Program-made: the position numbers and the translations under genes
NCBI GenBank assembly: GCA_002897115.2
Contig: BCIH01000011.1
Coordinates: forward strand, 155,472 to 219,471
Direction: 5' to 3'
Length of the DNA stretch: 64,000 nt
Source: Prototheca cutis
Lineage: Eukaryota; Chlorophyta; Trebouxiophyceae; Chlorellales; Chlorellaceae
Shown: positions 48,159 to 60,995 of the stretch, one piece after another
Numbering within the stretch: the stretch's first letter is position 1
Layout: each line of letters opens with the position of its first letter
The notes under the pieces: generated by a model
Told to the model about the DNA's origin: nothing
What the model saw: only the letters and a program-made list of their open reading frames with translations
Databases searched by the model: none

Positions 48159-49381
48159 GGCGGGCCCTCAGCTGCGCTGCTCCACCCGCTCTCCGAGACG
48201 GCGACGGCAGCCTCGCAAACGAATTCCCGTTTCAGCCCTTCCGGCCCTCCCGTGCCGCACCTCCTTGTCCCGCACCACAAAAATGCTTATTGGACATCCA
48301 GATAACAGTGCATGAACAGTACCCCGCCAGAACGGAGCGTACTTGCGAGCAATCACTCTTCAAAGTCCGCACAGGGCGCACCCGCGGAGGAGGTCGCGCC
48401 CACTAGACGGCGTGTACAGGCCCGCGCAGTGCTTGTGAACTACAGAAATAAATATGATAGACCTTCTTATATCATATATTGCATAATTTGGTGTTGCTTA
48501 TGTGCAGTTGTATAGGTTTCCCGGTAGGCCGCCGCAAGGCCTTGGCCGTGACGGCGGAAGTGCCTAAGAGGAGGTGACTGGGAGCCCTGGTCACACCCAG
48601 TCTGGAGCTTCTGAACAAGCGCTTCCAGGGGGGTGTATTCCACAAGACAGCCTCCCAATCATGTCCACATATCCATATCAAATGGTGCCTAGTCAGGGCT
48701 AGGGAAGTAATGAGCAGTCAATGGCTTGTTGGCAGGTCAGTCTGGAAGCCAGCTTCAGGGTCCACAGTGGGCAGTGCACGGGCCACCGTTTGTTTGGGTC
48801 TCTATTGTGGCATCGCATGACTGCATGGTCCATGTGGATGCACGCTCGGCCGGTCTGACTTGGCGCGGAGTTGCCGCGTGGAAGTGGGCGAGCCACCCAG
48901 GACCTGGACCTGGGGCTGCCAACTCTCAAGGACGATGAAGATGTCGTCCATGTTCAGGTGCTGAGCTACCATGTGGTCCCAGGACGGGCTAAGATCCACG
49001 TGGTAGTTTAGGTGCAGAACTACCGCGTGGGCGCCCGCGGGGCGCCCCTGCAGGGGTCTGGGCCAAGTCCCTGGACGGACTGGGTCCCTGAAATCCCCGT
49101 CGATCAAGCAGGCGTGGGCATCGTGAGTAGGGCCTGGCGGCCTGAATTCATTGTGAGGGTGCCCACCCCCTCCGAGACGAGACTTACAAAAAACCCCCGG
49201 ACATGGTACCACCAATACACTTCCCCAACTCTGTCGACATACGCCAAGAATGAGTCTATAAATAATGTCTTTTAAATTCCAACCAGTACTGGACTGTCAG
49301 GGGCTGAGAGCATTGTGTTTTTCCTGCTCCTGGCAATCGCATCCAGGTCGCACCGAGGAGGGGGGTTCGGGCCAGAGATGG
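48159..49381. other. Intergenic region with a possible FAS1-like coding fragment
   Basis: A 1.2-kb gap between two minus-strand genes. It has an AT-rich patch near 48445-48520. The plus-strand frame 48907-49011 reads HVQVLSYHVVPGRAKIHVVV then a stop; the core YHVVPG resembles the H2 box of fasciclin (FAS1) domains. No flanking exon could be joined. Otherwise nothing is recognised. Confidence 0.35.
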
Positions 49382-52300
49382 TCAAGTAGCACTGGAGTGT
49401 CCTTGGCTGGGTGCCGCCTTGCTGATGCTAAAAGCCCTGACAGGGGCACCAGAGCTGATTGCCACCGGCGTGATGCGACGCTTGACAGCGTTTTTGTGAG
49501 CAGCCGTCTCCATCTTGGACGGCGCTGCCACGGCTGCCTGCGGGGTAGGACGAGGGAGTGTCGAGTTTCGCTCGACGACAGCAGGGTAACACCACGTGGC
49601 TGATGAACATTCCATAGCACACCCCTAGCCTTTTTATTTTCCGGCAGTAAATGCAGCCCACATCATCAACATCACAGCACATCCTCTATCTCACCTGCGC
49701 TGCGCCGGCAAACGGCGCCAGGTTGATCTGGGACGGCGGCATGACTGGTGTGGGAACCACCCGCCGTTTGACCCCGGCGCCGGGCTTGCTTGTGGAGACT
49801 GCCCCGGATGCTGCGGCCGCAGGGTCAGCGGCTGTTGCTACGGTGACACCGGTGTCAGTAGGTCCAGCGGCTTCTGTGGGGACAGGGTAGACAGCAGCCC
49901 CGCTCGGTAGTGCAGGGCTGAGTGACGGTGCAGTGGCACTTGACGGCCCAGCAGTATTCTCCATGCTGCCTGAACCTATGGCCCGGCTCGTAGGCAGTGG
50001 AACCTCCCCGGCAGCTGACGTGCCAATGGCCTGTGGCGCTATTCTTCGTGGTTTCTTCACCATAGGGGCGCCGGTGCCAGAGGGTTCAGGGCCTGCCGGG
50101 GGCTGCACGTGCAATGGTGCTGACGAGGCCTGCTGGGTGTGCAACGGGACAGGCGCAGCCTGTACACCCACTACTTCAGGCACGAGTTCGAGTGCGGCGC
50201 ATGCGGCGGCCGTGGCCAGCTCTATCGCCGTATCAACAACCAGCCTGGCCTCCGGTCCACTTGTCACTATCTTGAGCTGCTCGACGGGCATCGGCTCGCC
50301 CAGCTCACCCGGCTCAAACACCGCGATGCTGCAGTACGCGTCACGACTGGAGGCTGCCAAGAAGCTGCCATCCGCGGACCATGCGAGGTCGGTGATGGCG
50401 TCGTAGTGGAGGGCGCCTAGCAGGCACAGCGGCCGGGCAGAACAGGTGTCATACAGCACCACGCTGTCCAGCGTCGCCACCTGGCGCAATGGGAGGGGTG
50501 AGCGGGGATGATGACAGGACCCAGGTCAGGGCAAATGACGGTCGACGTTGAGAGATACTGCACGTCAGAACTTAACCCTCTCGCCAGGTGCCGCCTGGAC
50601 CTGCACCGCAGCCGTTTCGCACAACCCTCACTTACTGCCAGGACCATGCGGTGGGGGAGCTTGATGGCATCGGCCACCGGTCCGCCGTCAGCGGCTTCAT
50701 CTGGCAGCTTGAACAGCAACGGACAAAAACGGACTGCGACCACCGGCTGCAGCCAGACGGGAAGAGATGGAGGGGAGTGGAGTTGGACCGTTGCAGATGC
50801 ATGGGGCAGCAGCGTGCTCCAAAGGTGGGGATGAGGAAGCCCTTCCGCCCAGGATGGACCTGGTGTCAGATCTCGGCTGCACCCACCCTAGACAGGAAAG
50901 CAAGCAATAAACGGCCGTACCCCCACCCCCACCACACGCAAACCTTGGAATGGCCTGGCAGTTCAAGGGCGGGCGCATCCCATTGACCCCGGGCATACAG
51001 GTGCACTGCATGAACGTCCTTTCCGCTTGCCGGCCAACGGTGCAGCCCCGCAGGGACTGCCAGGATGGATCCTGCAGGTTGAGGCATGCAGGACAGGAAG
51101 GGATCTGGTAAGGCCCCTCTGGGAGCAGACCAAGGCAGGCCCCAACAGGCCCTTGCCCATCCTTGCCCACCGTGGCCCTCCCCCTTTTCCCACCATCGGG
51201 TGACCAGGCCATGCGTCTGAAGAAGGAGGGGAGTGACTCATCGTGGAACAAAGGCACCTTGTCGCCACCACCTGCTGTGCGAGCTCGTTGGGATGGGGAG
51301 GACCTGTGTGCAGGGTACTTGCCCGAGGCAACCCCCCCGCACCATCCCCACACGTTCTGTGCAGCAAGTCCCCGCTAAAAACAGCGGTTTCTCTCCTGGC
51401 CCTGCCCTCGTCCACACCTGGCAAAGGGAGCTTGCTCAGCGTGGCACAGCAGTAGAAGTCCTTGGCTGCGGCCGCGGCGTTACGGTGTACGGCTTTTGCC
51501 CGCGCTTTCCTCCCAGCGGGCGCTGGCCGCGGCTTGTAGACCCTGGAGGGCGAGGGCGTGCGGCGACGGCTGTCGTCCCCGTGGATTGGGGCCCGTGGCA
51601 TCGCAGCATGCCGCACGCCCCATCCCCATCAACCAATCAACCAGTCAACCGCACGTGAGTAGGTTGCCGGTTAACCACACCAAGTATTGTTTCCAAATTT
51701 AAGCCCAGACAGAGAAACCAAACCAAATCCGACAGACCTGCAGGTCCGGTCAGCGCTTTGGGTGACGACAAAATGACCTACGGGGTCAAACGCCACACCC
51801 TGGACAAAGTGCCGGTGGTGCGCCAGTTGAGCCAGCACGCGNCCCCGGTGCGNCCCCGCCATGTCCCACACCAGGGCCTTGTTATCCACCGAGGCCGATG
51901 CCAGCGCCGAGCCGTCAGCAGCCCAGCACACATCCAACACATCGTCAGAGTGGCCCCTGCAGCGATGGGTGGTGTGGGGTGGGCAGTTGGCCGGGGAGAT
52001 TCTCGACCTAGGCCCATGAACCCGCCGACCACAGGAACCCCCCCGAACAAAGCCACCACCACCTCCCGACAGACCTGAGCACTGCCACGCGGCGCATGGC
52101 TGCGCTTTCTTCCTCGGCACTCAGTAGGTTGCCCTGCGTCGCGCCGCCGCCGGCAGCCGGTTGCCACAGCAGCATCTCCCCGGCATCCCCGCTAGACACG
52201 AGATCTTGGCCTGCAGGAAAAGGGTGAGGATGAAGAGGACGCTGGGTTCGCGGTCGAGAGTGGAATCCCTTCACCCTTTCACACCACCAACGCCAGGCTG

Positions 52301-52761
52301 CTGCGAGGCGCGACCCGCACGACACACTCATAACCGCAAACAAACACACATTCCACTGAACAACCCAGATAAACAACAGTACCACGATACCTGTTGGGGA
52401 GAACCGAACGCAGTTGACGGTGCTGGTGTGACCTATGAGGGAGGAGGTGTGCCGGACCGTGGCGCAGCCATCCTCCCCTCGCCCCACCTGGCAGTGCATG
52501 GAGCAGAGGGTTGTCGTCCGTCGAGAGGTCTGGCGGGTACAGCACGATGCCATCCACGCCACTGCATTCATCTCAATCAAGTTCACAATAATCCCATGAT
52601 CTCAAGAATGCCAGGGATGGCAAGGAGGCCAGGGATCCTACCTGCCAAAGTTTGATCTCCTTGTCGGCACCGGCCGTGACCAGGGTGGATGGCCCCGCAA
52701 AGTCCACAGAGTACACAGGTTCCTTCCCGTGCCAGACGATCTGCAGCGTCTTCACCTTCAT
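49382..52761 (-). CDS. FAS2: Chromatin assembly factor 1 subunit p60 (CHAF1B/FAS2-like)
   Basis: WD40 subunit of CAF-1, which deposits H3-H4 during DNA replication. Ten exons: 52761-52642, 52487-52391, 52210-52075, 51956-51738, 51542-51418, 51271-51194, 51071-50944, 50746-50636, 50480-49695 and 49537-49382 (651 residues). Visible repeats include [42 protein letters not shown] and [20 protein letters not shown]. The p60/FAS2 signature is [19 protein letters not shown] and [11 protein letters not shown]. After a long Ala/Pro/Val linker the last exon ends with [14 protein letters not shown], the conserved C-terminal motif of the family. Two ambiguous bases (51842, 51853) lie in exon 4. Introns 3 and 4 have weak GTCTGT donors. 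The start of exon 2 is the least certain junction. Confidence 0.9.
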
Positions 52762-53070
52762 GCTTGCTGGTGCATAACTGCTATGACACAGGTCCTGTCC
52801 AGGGAGTTTGCGAGGGGCTTTTGTTCACCCGCTGCAGCTGTATCTCGGCAGGTTGATGACCAGATTCGAAAATTTCCTCCAGGTTGCACCTCGCAGGATG
52901 GCATTGGGAAAAGGCGATGGCTGCATCAAGAACGGGCCGGCAAAAAGCGGCCACGGTTCCACGCTGGAACACTGCAAGTGAAGTAGACACATGCAATGCG
53001 ATACATTGGTGAATTGTGATCGGGCAAGGGAGCGGTGGACCTGGCCGGCTGAGAGGCCGGCGTCAGGGCG
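52762..53070. promoter_or_regulatory. Divergent promoter region, FAS2 and CTNNBL1 genes
   Basis: A 309-bp gap between opposite start codons, assuming the predicted CTNNBL1 first exon is right. No further element is seen. Confidence 0.35.
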
Positions 53071-56000
53071 ATGTCGGGCTTCAGTGGAGTGGCCCCCACG
53101 GCCATTTTGCAGGTGTGGTGCGTGGGCATGCCCATGAAACCCAGCACATGTCATGCAAGGCAGTCATGTGCCGTGCGCAGTTGATTTCAATGTCCTGGAT
53201 TCTCGAGACATGTGGTTTGGAATAGGCTTGTCCGCACGCCCACCCTGGCGCCGCAGCAAGCACTGTCCAGCTTCGAGGTCGGAGCGGAGGACGCCGGTTC
53301 CCAGGGCCAGGCCTTCATCGCCTCAAAGTCCTGGCAAGGCCCCAGGCCCGGTTACTACTTTGGCAAGGGCTCCCATGGAGTTGGGTGAGTGTGCAAGTGA
53401 TCGGGTGGTGTCCTCTGGCACAGAAAATCCCTACACATGCTGCTCCTGGCCAGTGGGATGGCGGCATCTGACATGCAGGCCGGGGAATGTCTCGGCAAAC
53501 TGATTCTGAGGGTCTTGGAGGATAAACGGTCCAAGGCGTGCCTGGGAAGGCCAGCGCTGCCAGCGGCACTGGATCCGAACCAGGCCATGTGCTTGCCTCA
53601 CCTCCCCGGCGCCCATGTCGCCTGCAGGTACTATCGGGACGCAGCTCGCTCGGCCAGGGAGCCAGCGCAGGAGACTGCAGATGAGGAAGAAGCCGATGGG
53701 CCCGCGGGCCCTTCGACCAGCCGACGCCTTCTGACTGCGGAGGAATTGCTCGAGGAGGCCGAGGCGGCAGCCGCCGCTGACGGCACCACGGGTGTGCTCG
53801 AGGCTGTGGATACCAGGGGTCTCCGCCGGCTGCTGGCAGCCCTCGAACGCAAGGTGGGGTTGTGTGGATGTGTCAGTCGGCTTGATTCCAAGAGGCTGTC
53901 GATGTGCTGCCGCGCGACCGGGGCTGGCGCCGCCTTTCGTCTGGCGTGTGACTCTCCAGCTCCGCTGGCCCGGCCATCTGAGACCCTGCCCACCTACTCG
54001 CCAACACTACAGGCGACACACAATCTGGAGCAACGCACAAGGTATGCCGACAACCCTGAACGCTTTCTGGAATCAGAGGTGGAACTTGACGAAGCCATCA
54101 ACGCCCTGCGGGTTAGTTGACGGGCGGGTGGGTGGATTTTCTTGGTGGGTTTTGTAGGCGCCCCCCCCCCCCCAAAAAAAAGGAATTACAGGCAAGAAAA
54201 GTCCCCCTCACTACAAGCATATCACACGCACACACGACCGACAACAAAATTGAAGGTGGTGGCGAGCACACCTGAACTGTACTCCGAGCTGGCGGCATCG
54301 AGCTTCCCCGGCACGGCAGCGCTGCTGCTGGCACACGACAATGCAGACGTGGCGGCTTCGGCCGTGGAGCTGCTGGGCGAGCTGATGGCAGAGGACGCGG
54401 CCGGGGAGGAGCCTGAGGCCGGGGCCGCTCTTGCAAAGGCGTTGTCGAGCAATGGCGTGCCGGCCGCGCTCGTTGCTCGGCTCAAGTCTTTTGACCTGGC
54501 GGTGCCCGAGGAGGCCGCGGCCGCCGCAGCGGCACTGGGCGTGCTGGGCGCGACTCTGGAGTGCGACCCCAGTCAGGCCGGAGTCCTCGCGGGCCTGCCT
54601 GGGCTGTTGGCTCAACTCCTGGCGGCCCTGAAACCCGACCCGTCATCGAAATCCGGCAAGAAACCAGCTCCATTGCCAGGCAACATGGCAGCAGCAGACG
54701 CTGACTCGGTCCGCGAGGCGGCCGGCGAGCTGTTGGGCATGCTTGTGCAGGAAAGCGTGGAAGCCAAGCGCCAGGTCATCGAGGCTGGGGGTGTAGATGC
54801 GCTGCTCCAAGCACTGGCGCCGCTGCGCCGGGCGCCGCCGGCCGATGGCGACGAGGCCGAACATCTGGAGACGCTGTTCACTGCGCTTTGCTCGCTGCTC
54901 ATGCTGCCTGCCGGCCAGTCTGCCTTCCTGGAAGGCGAAGGTTCGTCTGATTGGCAGGGGGGTCGGTGTTCCGTCATTCATGTGTTTGTTTCCAGAGATC
55001 ACAGCCGGTGCATCCCCCCCAACAAGCAAGCAAGCAAGACAAGCCATGTGCCACAACCAACCAGGGATCGAGCTGATGGAGCTGATTTTGAAGGGCAAGC
55101 ATGGGCTGCGGTGCGCGACACTGCGGTGCCTGGACTTTGCGACGACGAGGAGCCCCTCGGCGTGCCGGCGGCTGGTAGAGGCCGGTGGGTTACGGCACCT
55201 GTTTGGCGTGTTCATGGGAAAACTCAAGCGGGCCAAGGGCGTCGACGAGTCAGAGCAGCAGGAAGAGGAAGAACGCGTCGTGTCCATCATCACCAGCCTA
55301 TTCCAGGTTTGTTGGAGGGTGGGTGGAAGTTGGGGGTTCCTGTGGGGAAACCAGGCTCGGCCGGAGGCCTGGCTGATCTTTTGCTGAGAAACTGCGTGTG
55401 CATGACCATAGTGATATCACACACACTCACACACACACAAAATGAACGCAGCTTCTGCCGGACTCCCCCGCCCGGGACCGCGTGGCGAGCAAGTTTGTGG
55501 AGGCCGAATTCGAAAAGGTGGATCGGTTGATGGAGATCCTGCTGCGGTATCACGACAGGGTGGCCGCCGGCCAAGCCAGGCTTGTGCAAGCGGCTGCCAG
55601 CGGAGAAGTGGATGAGGACGACCTTCTGTTGGCCCAGATGGACGCGGGGCTCTACACGCTCCAACAGGTCGGGCAGCGGAGGGTGGCGTTGCCTTTCTTG
55701 TGTGCATGTGCAGCTCTTGAGACCTCATGAGCAACCGGCTGGCACTGAAAACGGACACCATGCCCCCCTCCCCCCCCCAAAAAAAATAAAAATAAAAAAA
55801 TGAACACAGTCTGCGATGATTGTGGGGTCGCTGTGGGAGATTGGCACACCGCTGCTGCGCAAGCGCGTGCTGATGCTGCTGCACCAACGCTCCAAGTCGC
55901 TGGCTGTTGTCCGGGAAGCCCTGCTCGGCCGGCGGGCAGCTCTGGGAGCCGACGGTACGATATGAGATCTGTTTGTTGGCTTGGGGTTTTACATCTGGAG

Positions 56001-56776
56001 AAGAACGCCATGCAGGCAGGCGTTCTCTCTGTCCATGTGTTCGCATTTGTTACAAATCCCCCCATCCCCCCGCCCCCGTCCCCTGCCGCCCACCACCGTT
56101 TCCAAACAAAAAAAACTCTGCAGGCCCGGCTGAGGAGGCACAGCGGCAGCAAGCTGCGATCACCGGGATGCTGCGCGCACTGGGCCACAAGGAAGAGGAT
56201 GGCGACGGCGAGGGCACTGCGACAGCTGTCCCGTCGGCGGAGTGGGCGGTGGTTGCCGCCGGCGACGAAGCTGACACCGGGAAAGTTGCCGGCGAAGAGA
56301 AGGTGCAGCGTCGAGAGGGGGGCGACGATGCACAGGATCATGGCATAGTGGAGGAAGCAAGGGAAGAAATGGATGTTGCCGAGGCGCATCCTGCTGCTGG
56401 TGATGACGACGACCGCGACGCTGCAGCTCGTGACAAGGCAGACAGGGCACCGGAGCTCGAGCCTTCACCCTCCCGCCACCACCGCCGCCGCCGTCGGTCG
56501 AGGACACCGCCTTCTCGTTCGGCATCCCCGCCCCGGCATCGTTCGAGGCGGGAGGACCGCTCCCGTAGCCCCCCCAGGCGGCGCCGGAGTGTCTCGCCGG
56601 AACACAGGCACCGTGAGGACAGGCGCCGAGACGACAGGGAGCATCGCCGCCGGCGAGACGACGATGATGATCGGCGGAGACGAGCTGACAGGGAAGACCG
56701 GCAGCGACGAGACGACGACCGGCGCCGGCGGTCATCCGAGGGCAGGCATGGAGACCGGCAGCGGAGCCGGAGCTGA
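53071..56776 (+). CDS. CTNNBL1: Beta-catenin-like protein 1 (CTNNBL1), spliceosome-associated
   Basis: Armadillo-repeat component of the Prp19/CDC5L spliceosomal complex. Exons are 53071-53112, 53257-53384, 53628-53853, 54013-54111, 54256-54940, 55065-55306, 55452-55667, 55810-55954 and 56124-56776 (811 residues). The core matches the family: RYADNPERFLESEVELDEAI, VVASTPELYSELA, LLLAHDNADVAASAVELLGE, LILKGKHGLRCATLRCLDFA and FEKVDRLMEILLRYHD. Compared with the human protein (563 residues) it gains an N-terminal segment with GPRPGYYFGKGSHGVGYYRD and a C-terminal tail of about 170 residues dominated by Arg-Asp/Arg-Ser repeats, as in SR-type splicing factors. The first exon (14 codons) is inferred from frame and splice sites only. 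Confidence 0.88.
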
Positions 56777-58353
56777 TGAGGCGTCACCCGTACGTGGATT
56801 TGATTTGATCCCGATTGCATCATTTGGCATGCCTCCATGTTGGTCCATCAGCCGCTGCAGTGACCAAGTGCTGCGTACCACCCACCCACTTTAGTTTGTG
56901 CTTACAGAGATGGGGATGGGATATGGCAGGTGTGTGGCCACAAGCTGGGAGTGTTTGGGGCGTACACTCATTTCCTGTGCGCAGCACACGAGGCTGCTGC
57001 TGGGCTGCCCATACAATAAGGGTTCTCGCTTGCGCAGCTGGACGTCCCTGGCGACGGTGCTTTTGCCGCCCGAGAGACAAAGCTACCCTCCCAGGCATCG
57101 AAATGACGCTCGACTTTGGGTTGCTGGCTGCATCACGGGAGCTGCAGGGAAGCTTCCACGTGCCCAAGAGAGCTCAAAATCAGACCTAATGGGGCCAGGC
57201 TGTGCAGCTGGAAGGTGCTGGCCAGAGGTCAGCGCTTCCCCTCTTTCACCACACGCGCGCACACACACACACACCAGGCTCGTTGGCAATAGGCAGTGGC
57301 AGAGATGGAGAGAATCGAACAACAGCAGGGAGGAAGGTCGACGGTATCCAGGTCCGGGACGGACTTGCAACAGAGCAGGAGGGAAGAGGACACTCGGGTA
57401 TCACCGCATGGCAACTGCCCTGCCAAATCTGTCCACCTGTGCGAGAAATATGTGAAGCGTGAGGGTTGGGGCTGCGAGGAATAGGACCCCACTTGATGGG
57501 AGCGGGACAGGGCCAAAATGTGGTACTGCAGGTATGATGCCGATCGTGATCTTAGGCACTGGTCCACCTCAAGCGGACGGACCCTGTCCAAAGAGCGGGC
57601 TCCCACCATTCACGAAATGGGCTGGAGACAGGTGAGCGCTGCTCGAAAGTGGCTCGCATGCACATTGCTCTGTGCTGGAATAGCACGTGGGCATGCATGC
57701 ACACACAAAAGCGCACACTTATCAACCCTCTCTGCCTCGAACAAACGCGCACGCACAGGCAACTGTGCGGGCACACGGAGCAGATGCATGCGCAGACTCA
57801 AATGTGCACAAGAAAAATACAAGTACCAGACATTATCAGACGTGGGGTCCGGCCGTGTTGAAGCGCAACGCGGTGTGCTGCATCACGGCCGGCGCGAGCA
57901 TGCAGTGTGTGATTGGCACGGCCGCATGCGCGGGGCATGAAAGGGCGATAAAGCAAAAGCATAGGCAGCTCGGCCAGGGCGCTAGTGGCCAAGCAAAGGT
58001 GACACGTGAAAACAGGAGCTACGGAGAATGGGGTAGATGAATGTGGTAAGGCCCAAAAGAAAAGAAGCAAACGAAGAGCACATGAGCACTGCCAAAGGAC
58101 ACGAGCGGCAAGGCCGAGGGGGCCCGGTATGTGTGGACCCCCGGCCAAAGAGGCAATGTGCATGTTCATTCATTGCAGTGCACTGGGGACGGATGTTTCT
58201 TCTCATGGTGCGAATGAAGAAGAAGCAGGAGAGGGAAGGGAGCGCTGGTGGACTTCTCGGACTTGCATCACCGCGCCGTGGCCAAGCAAAACGTGAGAGG
58301 GGGGGGGGGGGGGGGCATCGATGATGTTACCTCCCCCAGCTGCTGCTGCCGCC
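56777..58353. other. Convergent intergenic region, CTNNBL1 and kinase-like genes
   Basis: 1.6 kb without an assigned gene. A CA microsatellite lies near 57254-57274 and a poly-G run at 58301-58316. One protein-like plus-strand stretch (about 57520-57630, containing LRHWSTSSGRTLSKERAP and ending in a good GTGAGC donor) has no matching partner exon that I can find. Confidence 0.4.
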
Positions 58354-60995
58354 CTAGGCTCTGAGCGCGCCCAGTGGAACACCGGCGGGTCCGGCAACGC
58401 AGGCACCCGCCAGCTGGACGGCTTCTGCCGGGATCCACCAGCTGCCATCCTGGAGAGGCATGCATGGCTGCACCGGCGGCGGCAGGGCGGTGACAGCGAC
58501 AGGCTCAGACCCCACCGTCGGTTCCGAAATACGGGAGCCTCCCCCACCAAACACAGGGAGCAGGAGCCCAAAGGCCGTGGGGGCCACGAGACCATCCGAT
58601 GAAGGATCCCCGGTGCAGGGAAGAGGGCCCTGCACACAGGGACGTGCCAACCAGCCAAGCAGTTCTCGGTTCACGCCTGGAGGAGGTGCCGAGCGGCGGT
58701 GGTGGCTGCCGGCACAAGCTTGACATGGATTCCGGTCATCACAGTGGAGCTGATGGTGGTGGTTGGCGTGGTCTTGGGTTGCTGCAGCGCCTCGGTTGTT
58801 GCCTTCACGCCACCAGACACCGACGGGACAGCCGCCGTCGTCGCCAGCGACAACACCCAATGCAGTGGTAGAACTTCCAGGGTCAAATCCCGGGAATGCA
58901 GCGCCATCACTGCTCGACTGCATCGCTGGACCCTCGCCCTCGTCAGCCGACATGGCCTCGGGCTCGGCGCCGGAGGTGCAGCCGCCAGTCCAGCCACGCG
59001 AGCTCGGAGCCGACTGCGGCCCTGCAGGCAGCAGCGTGGAGTCGGGGGTGTGCGGACTCAGGCCTGCCGAGAGTTTGGTTGCTATGGGCTTGGCAGCGGC
59101 CGATGGGCGCAGCACGCGGTTGCGAAGCGCCCGCAGCGCCCGCAGCGGCCCGCCACCGCCGCTGGCGGGCCGTTCCCGCTTGGCACAAGCAGGTAGCTGT
59201 GGTGGTGGCAGTTGTGGTAGTGGTGCCGTTGCCAAGCCGGGCCATGGCCCAGGAGCCTGTGCTGGCTGGCCGATACCCGGTGCAGCGACAGCACCGTGCC
59301 ACGTCCTGGCACCACTCCACTGCACCGCCGACGAGGAAGAAGAGCGCCCTTCCGCCGGCTCTACTGCATCGTCCCAGCCTTTCTGTCCCGGCGACGGGGA
59401 CAGGCGGTATGGGGAGCAGCAGGTCCGGGCGCTGTCGGTACTGCCTAGCCGGTTGTCACACCCACCAGCATCGCGCTTCCAACTCGACGAGGGCCCCGGT
59501 TCGTCAGAGGTTTCGAGTTCGAAACGTGCATCGCTGTATGCTCCCGCCTGCGCAGCAACAGTACGTGCAGCCGCAGCCTGCGCCTGCCCAGCCGCGATGC
59601 GCGCGGCCTGCGCGGCGGCATCGCGGAGCCAGGGGTGCCCGGCCACGGCGTGGGCAGCGGCTCGCTGGGCCGGATCAGCGTGCAGAAGCCTCCGCAGGAG
59701 ATCTTTGGCCCCTGGGTCGAATCCCAGGACGGGCATGCCACGCACGGCGGCAGTGGCGGCACCGCCCGCAGCAGCAGCTGCGGCCATCGCATTCACCACA
59801 TCGACGCGGCAGTCCAAGTGCTCGGTCAGCCACGCCTGCAGAGCATCCACCGACTCACCCCGGCCCGGCATGTTGGGCACGGTCGTCGCGCCCAGGCCGC
59901 GGTTTCCAAATGGCACGTGGCTGCCTGAGAGCAGCACAAACAGCACCACGCCCAGTGACCAAAGGTCGGTCGCGGGACCATGCATGGCCGTGCCGCCTCG
60001 GGGGGCCGCAGCCAACTCCGGTGCCAGGTAGGGTTCCATGCCCTCCCGTGCCACGGGCGCCAGCCGGCGGCCCGGCCAGCGTGCGCTGCAGTCCAGGCTC
60101 GCACCGTGCGGCAGCAGCCGGCCAGACAGCGAGGACACCGAGCCCGGGGGGGAACTCTGCACGCCGATGCACGCCACGCTCACACCCCGATGCAGTACCA
60201 ACCGGTGGTGCAGCTCATCCACATCCACCGCCACCTGTGCATGGGCATCATGTGCGCATAGTAAGGGTTGATTGTTCATGAACAATGGCAGTGGTCTGTG
60301 AGCTGACCCCCAACAAATAAATAAACAAACAAACAAACAAACAAAGAAACAAACAAGCACGGAAGTATAATTCGGACCAAAAAGCAAACCTGGTAGACGA
60401 TGGATTTGACGTCGGCGAGTGTGAGTGCCGAAGCAGCGGGCGACAGAAGCAGGTGCTGCAGCGGCACCAGTCCCGCATCGCCGCCGGCCAGCAGCCAGTC
60501 TGGCGCCGGAATGCTTGGTGGTGCACGTGGCATGGGGCTTTGGCCGGCGCCACTGCTGCTGCAGGCCCGCACGCTGTGCGGATCTGCATAGAATTGTAGA
60601 TGTGGCTGTGCTTTGCATCAGTGCACCGGGAAGGACCCAAGATACACAACAGAGTAACCACAACAAACGAAGAATAAAGAAAGAAGCAAGCCTACAACAT
60701 ACCCTGGAGGTGGTCAAGCCCCCAGGTGGCGGGCGTGGGGTCGGAGTGGGTTCGAGCTGCGACCTCGAGGTGCTGTACCAGACAGCGCTTGGCGTTTGGC
60801 CGCCGCACGGCCTGGGCTTCGCGGATGCCTTGGTACTCGTCCCAGCTCTGCACGCCCTCGGGCTCATGCGCCAACAGCCGCGGGCGCAGGGCGCCGGGTC
60901 CAAGGCTGGCGCTCCGGGTGAGCCGGCCGCCGGCCGCGGCAGCTGGCGCGGGAGGCCGTGTGGTGCCCAGGCTCGGAACTGATGCATGTCGGCGC
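58354..60995 (-). CDS. Protein-kinase-like protein with degenerate catalytic motifs (5' end uncertain)
   Basis: Three exons are supported: 60234-58354, 60583-60390 and one ending at 60703 and running upstream to about 60995. The kinase C-lobe is clear: PYLAPELAAAP (APE motif), DLWSLGVVLFVLLSGSHVPF (helix F), DLLRRLLHADPAQR and AVAGHPWLRD. The helix-E region reads ADVKSIVYQ then VDELHHRLVLHRGVSVACI, where HRD is expected; HRG is present and no asparagine or DFG follows. The N-lobe upstream (EYQGIREAQAVRRPNAKRCL) has no convincing glycine loop. So this looks like a pseudokinase. The C-terminal 400 residues are low-complexity. No ATG is in frame in the upstream exon, so a further 5' exon is missing. 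Confidence 0.65.
60311..60357. repeat. (CAAA)n simple repeat in kinase-like intron
   Basis: About 47 bp of CAAA/TAAA units within the intron between exons 60583-60390 and 60234-58354. Confidence 0.9.
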
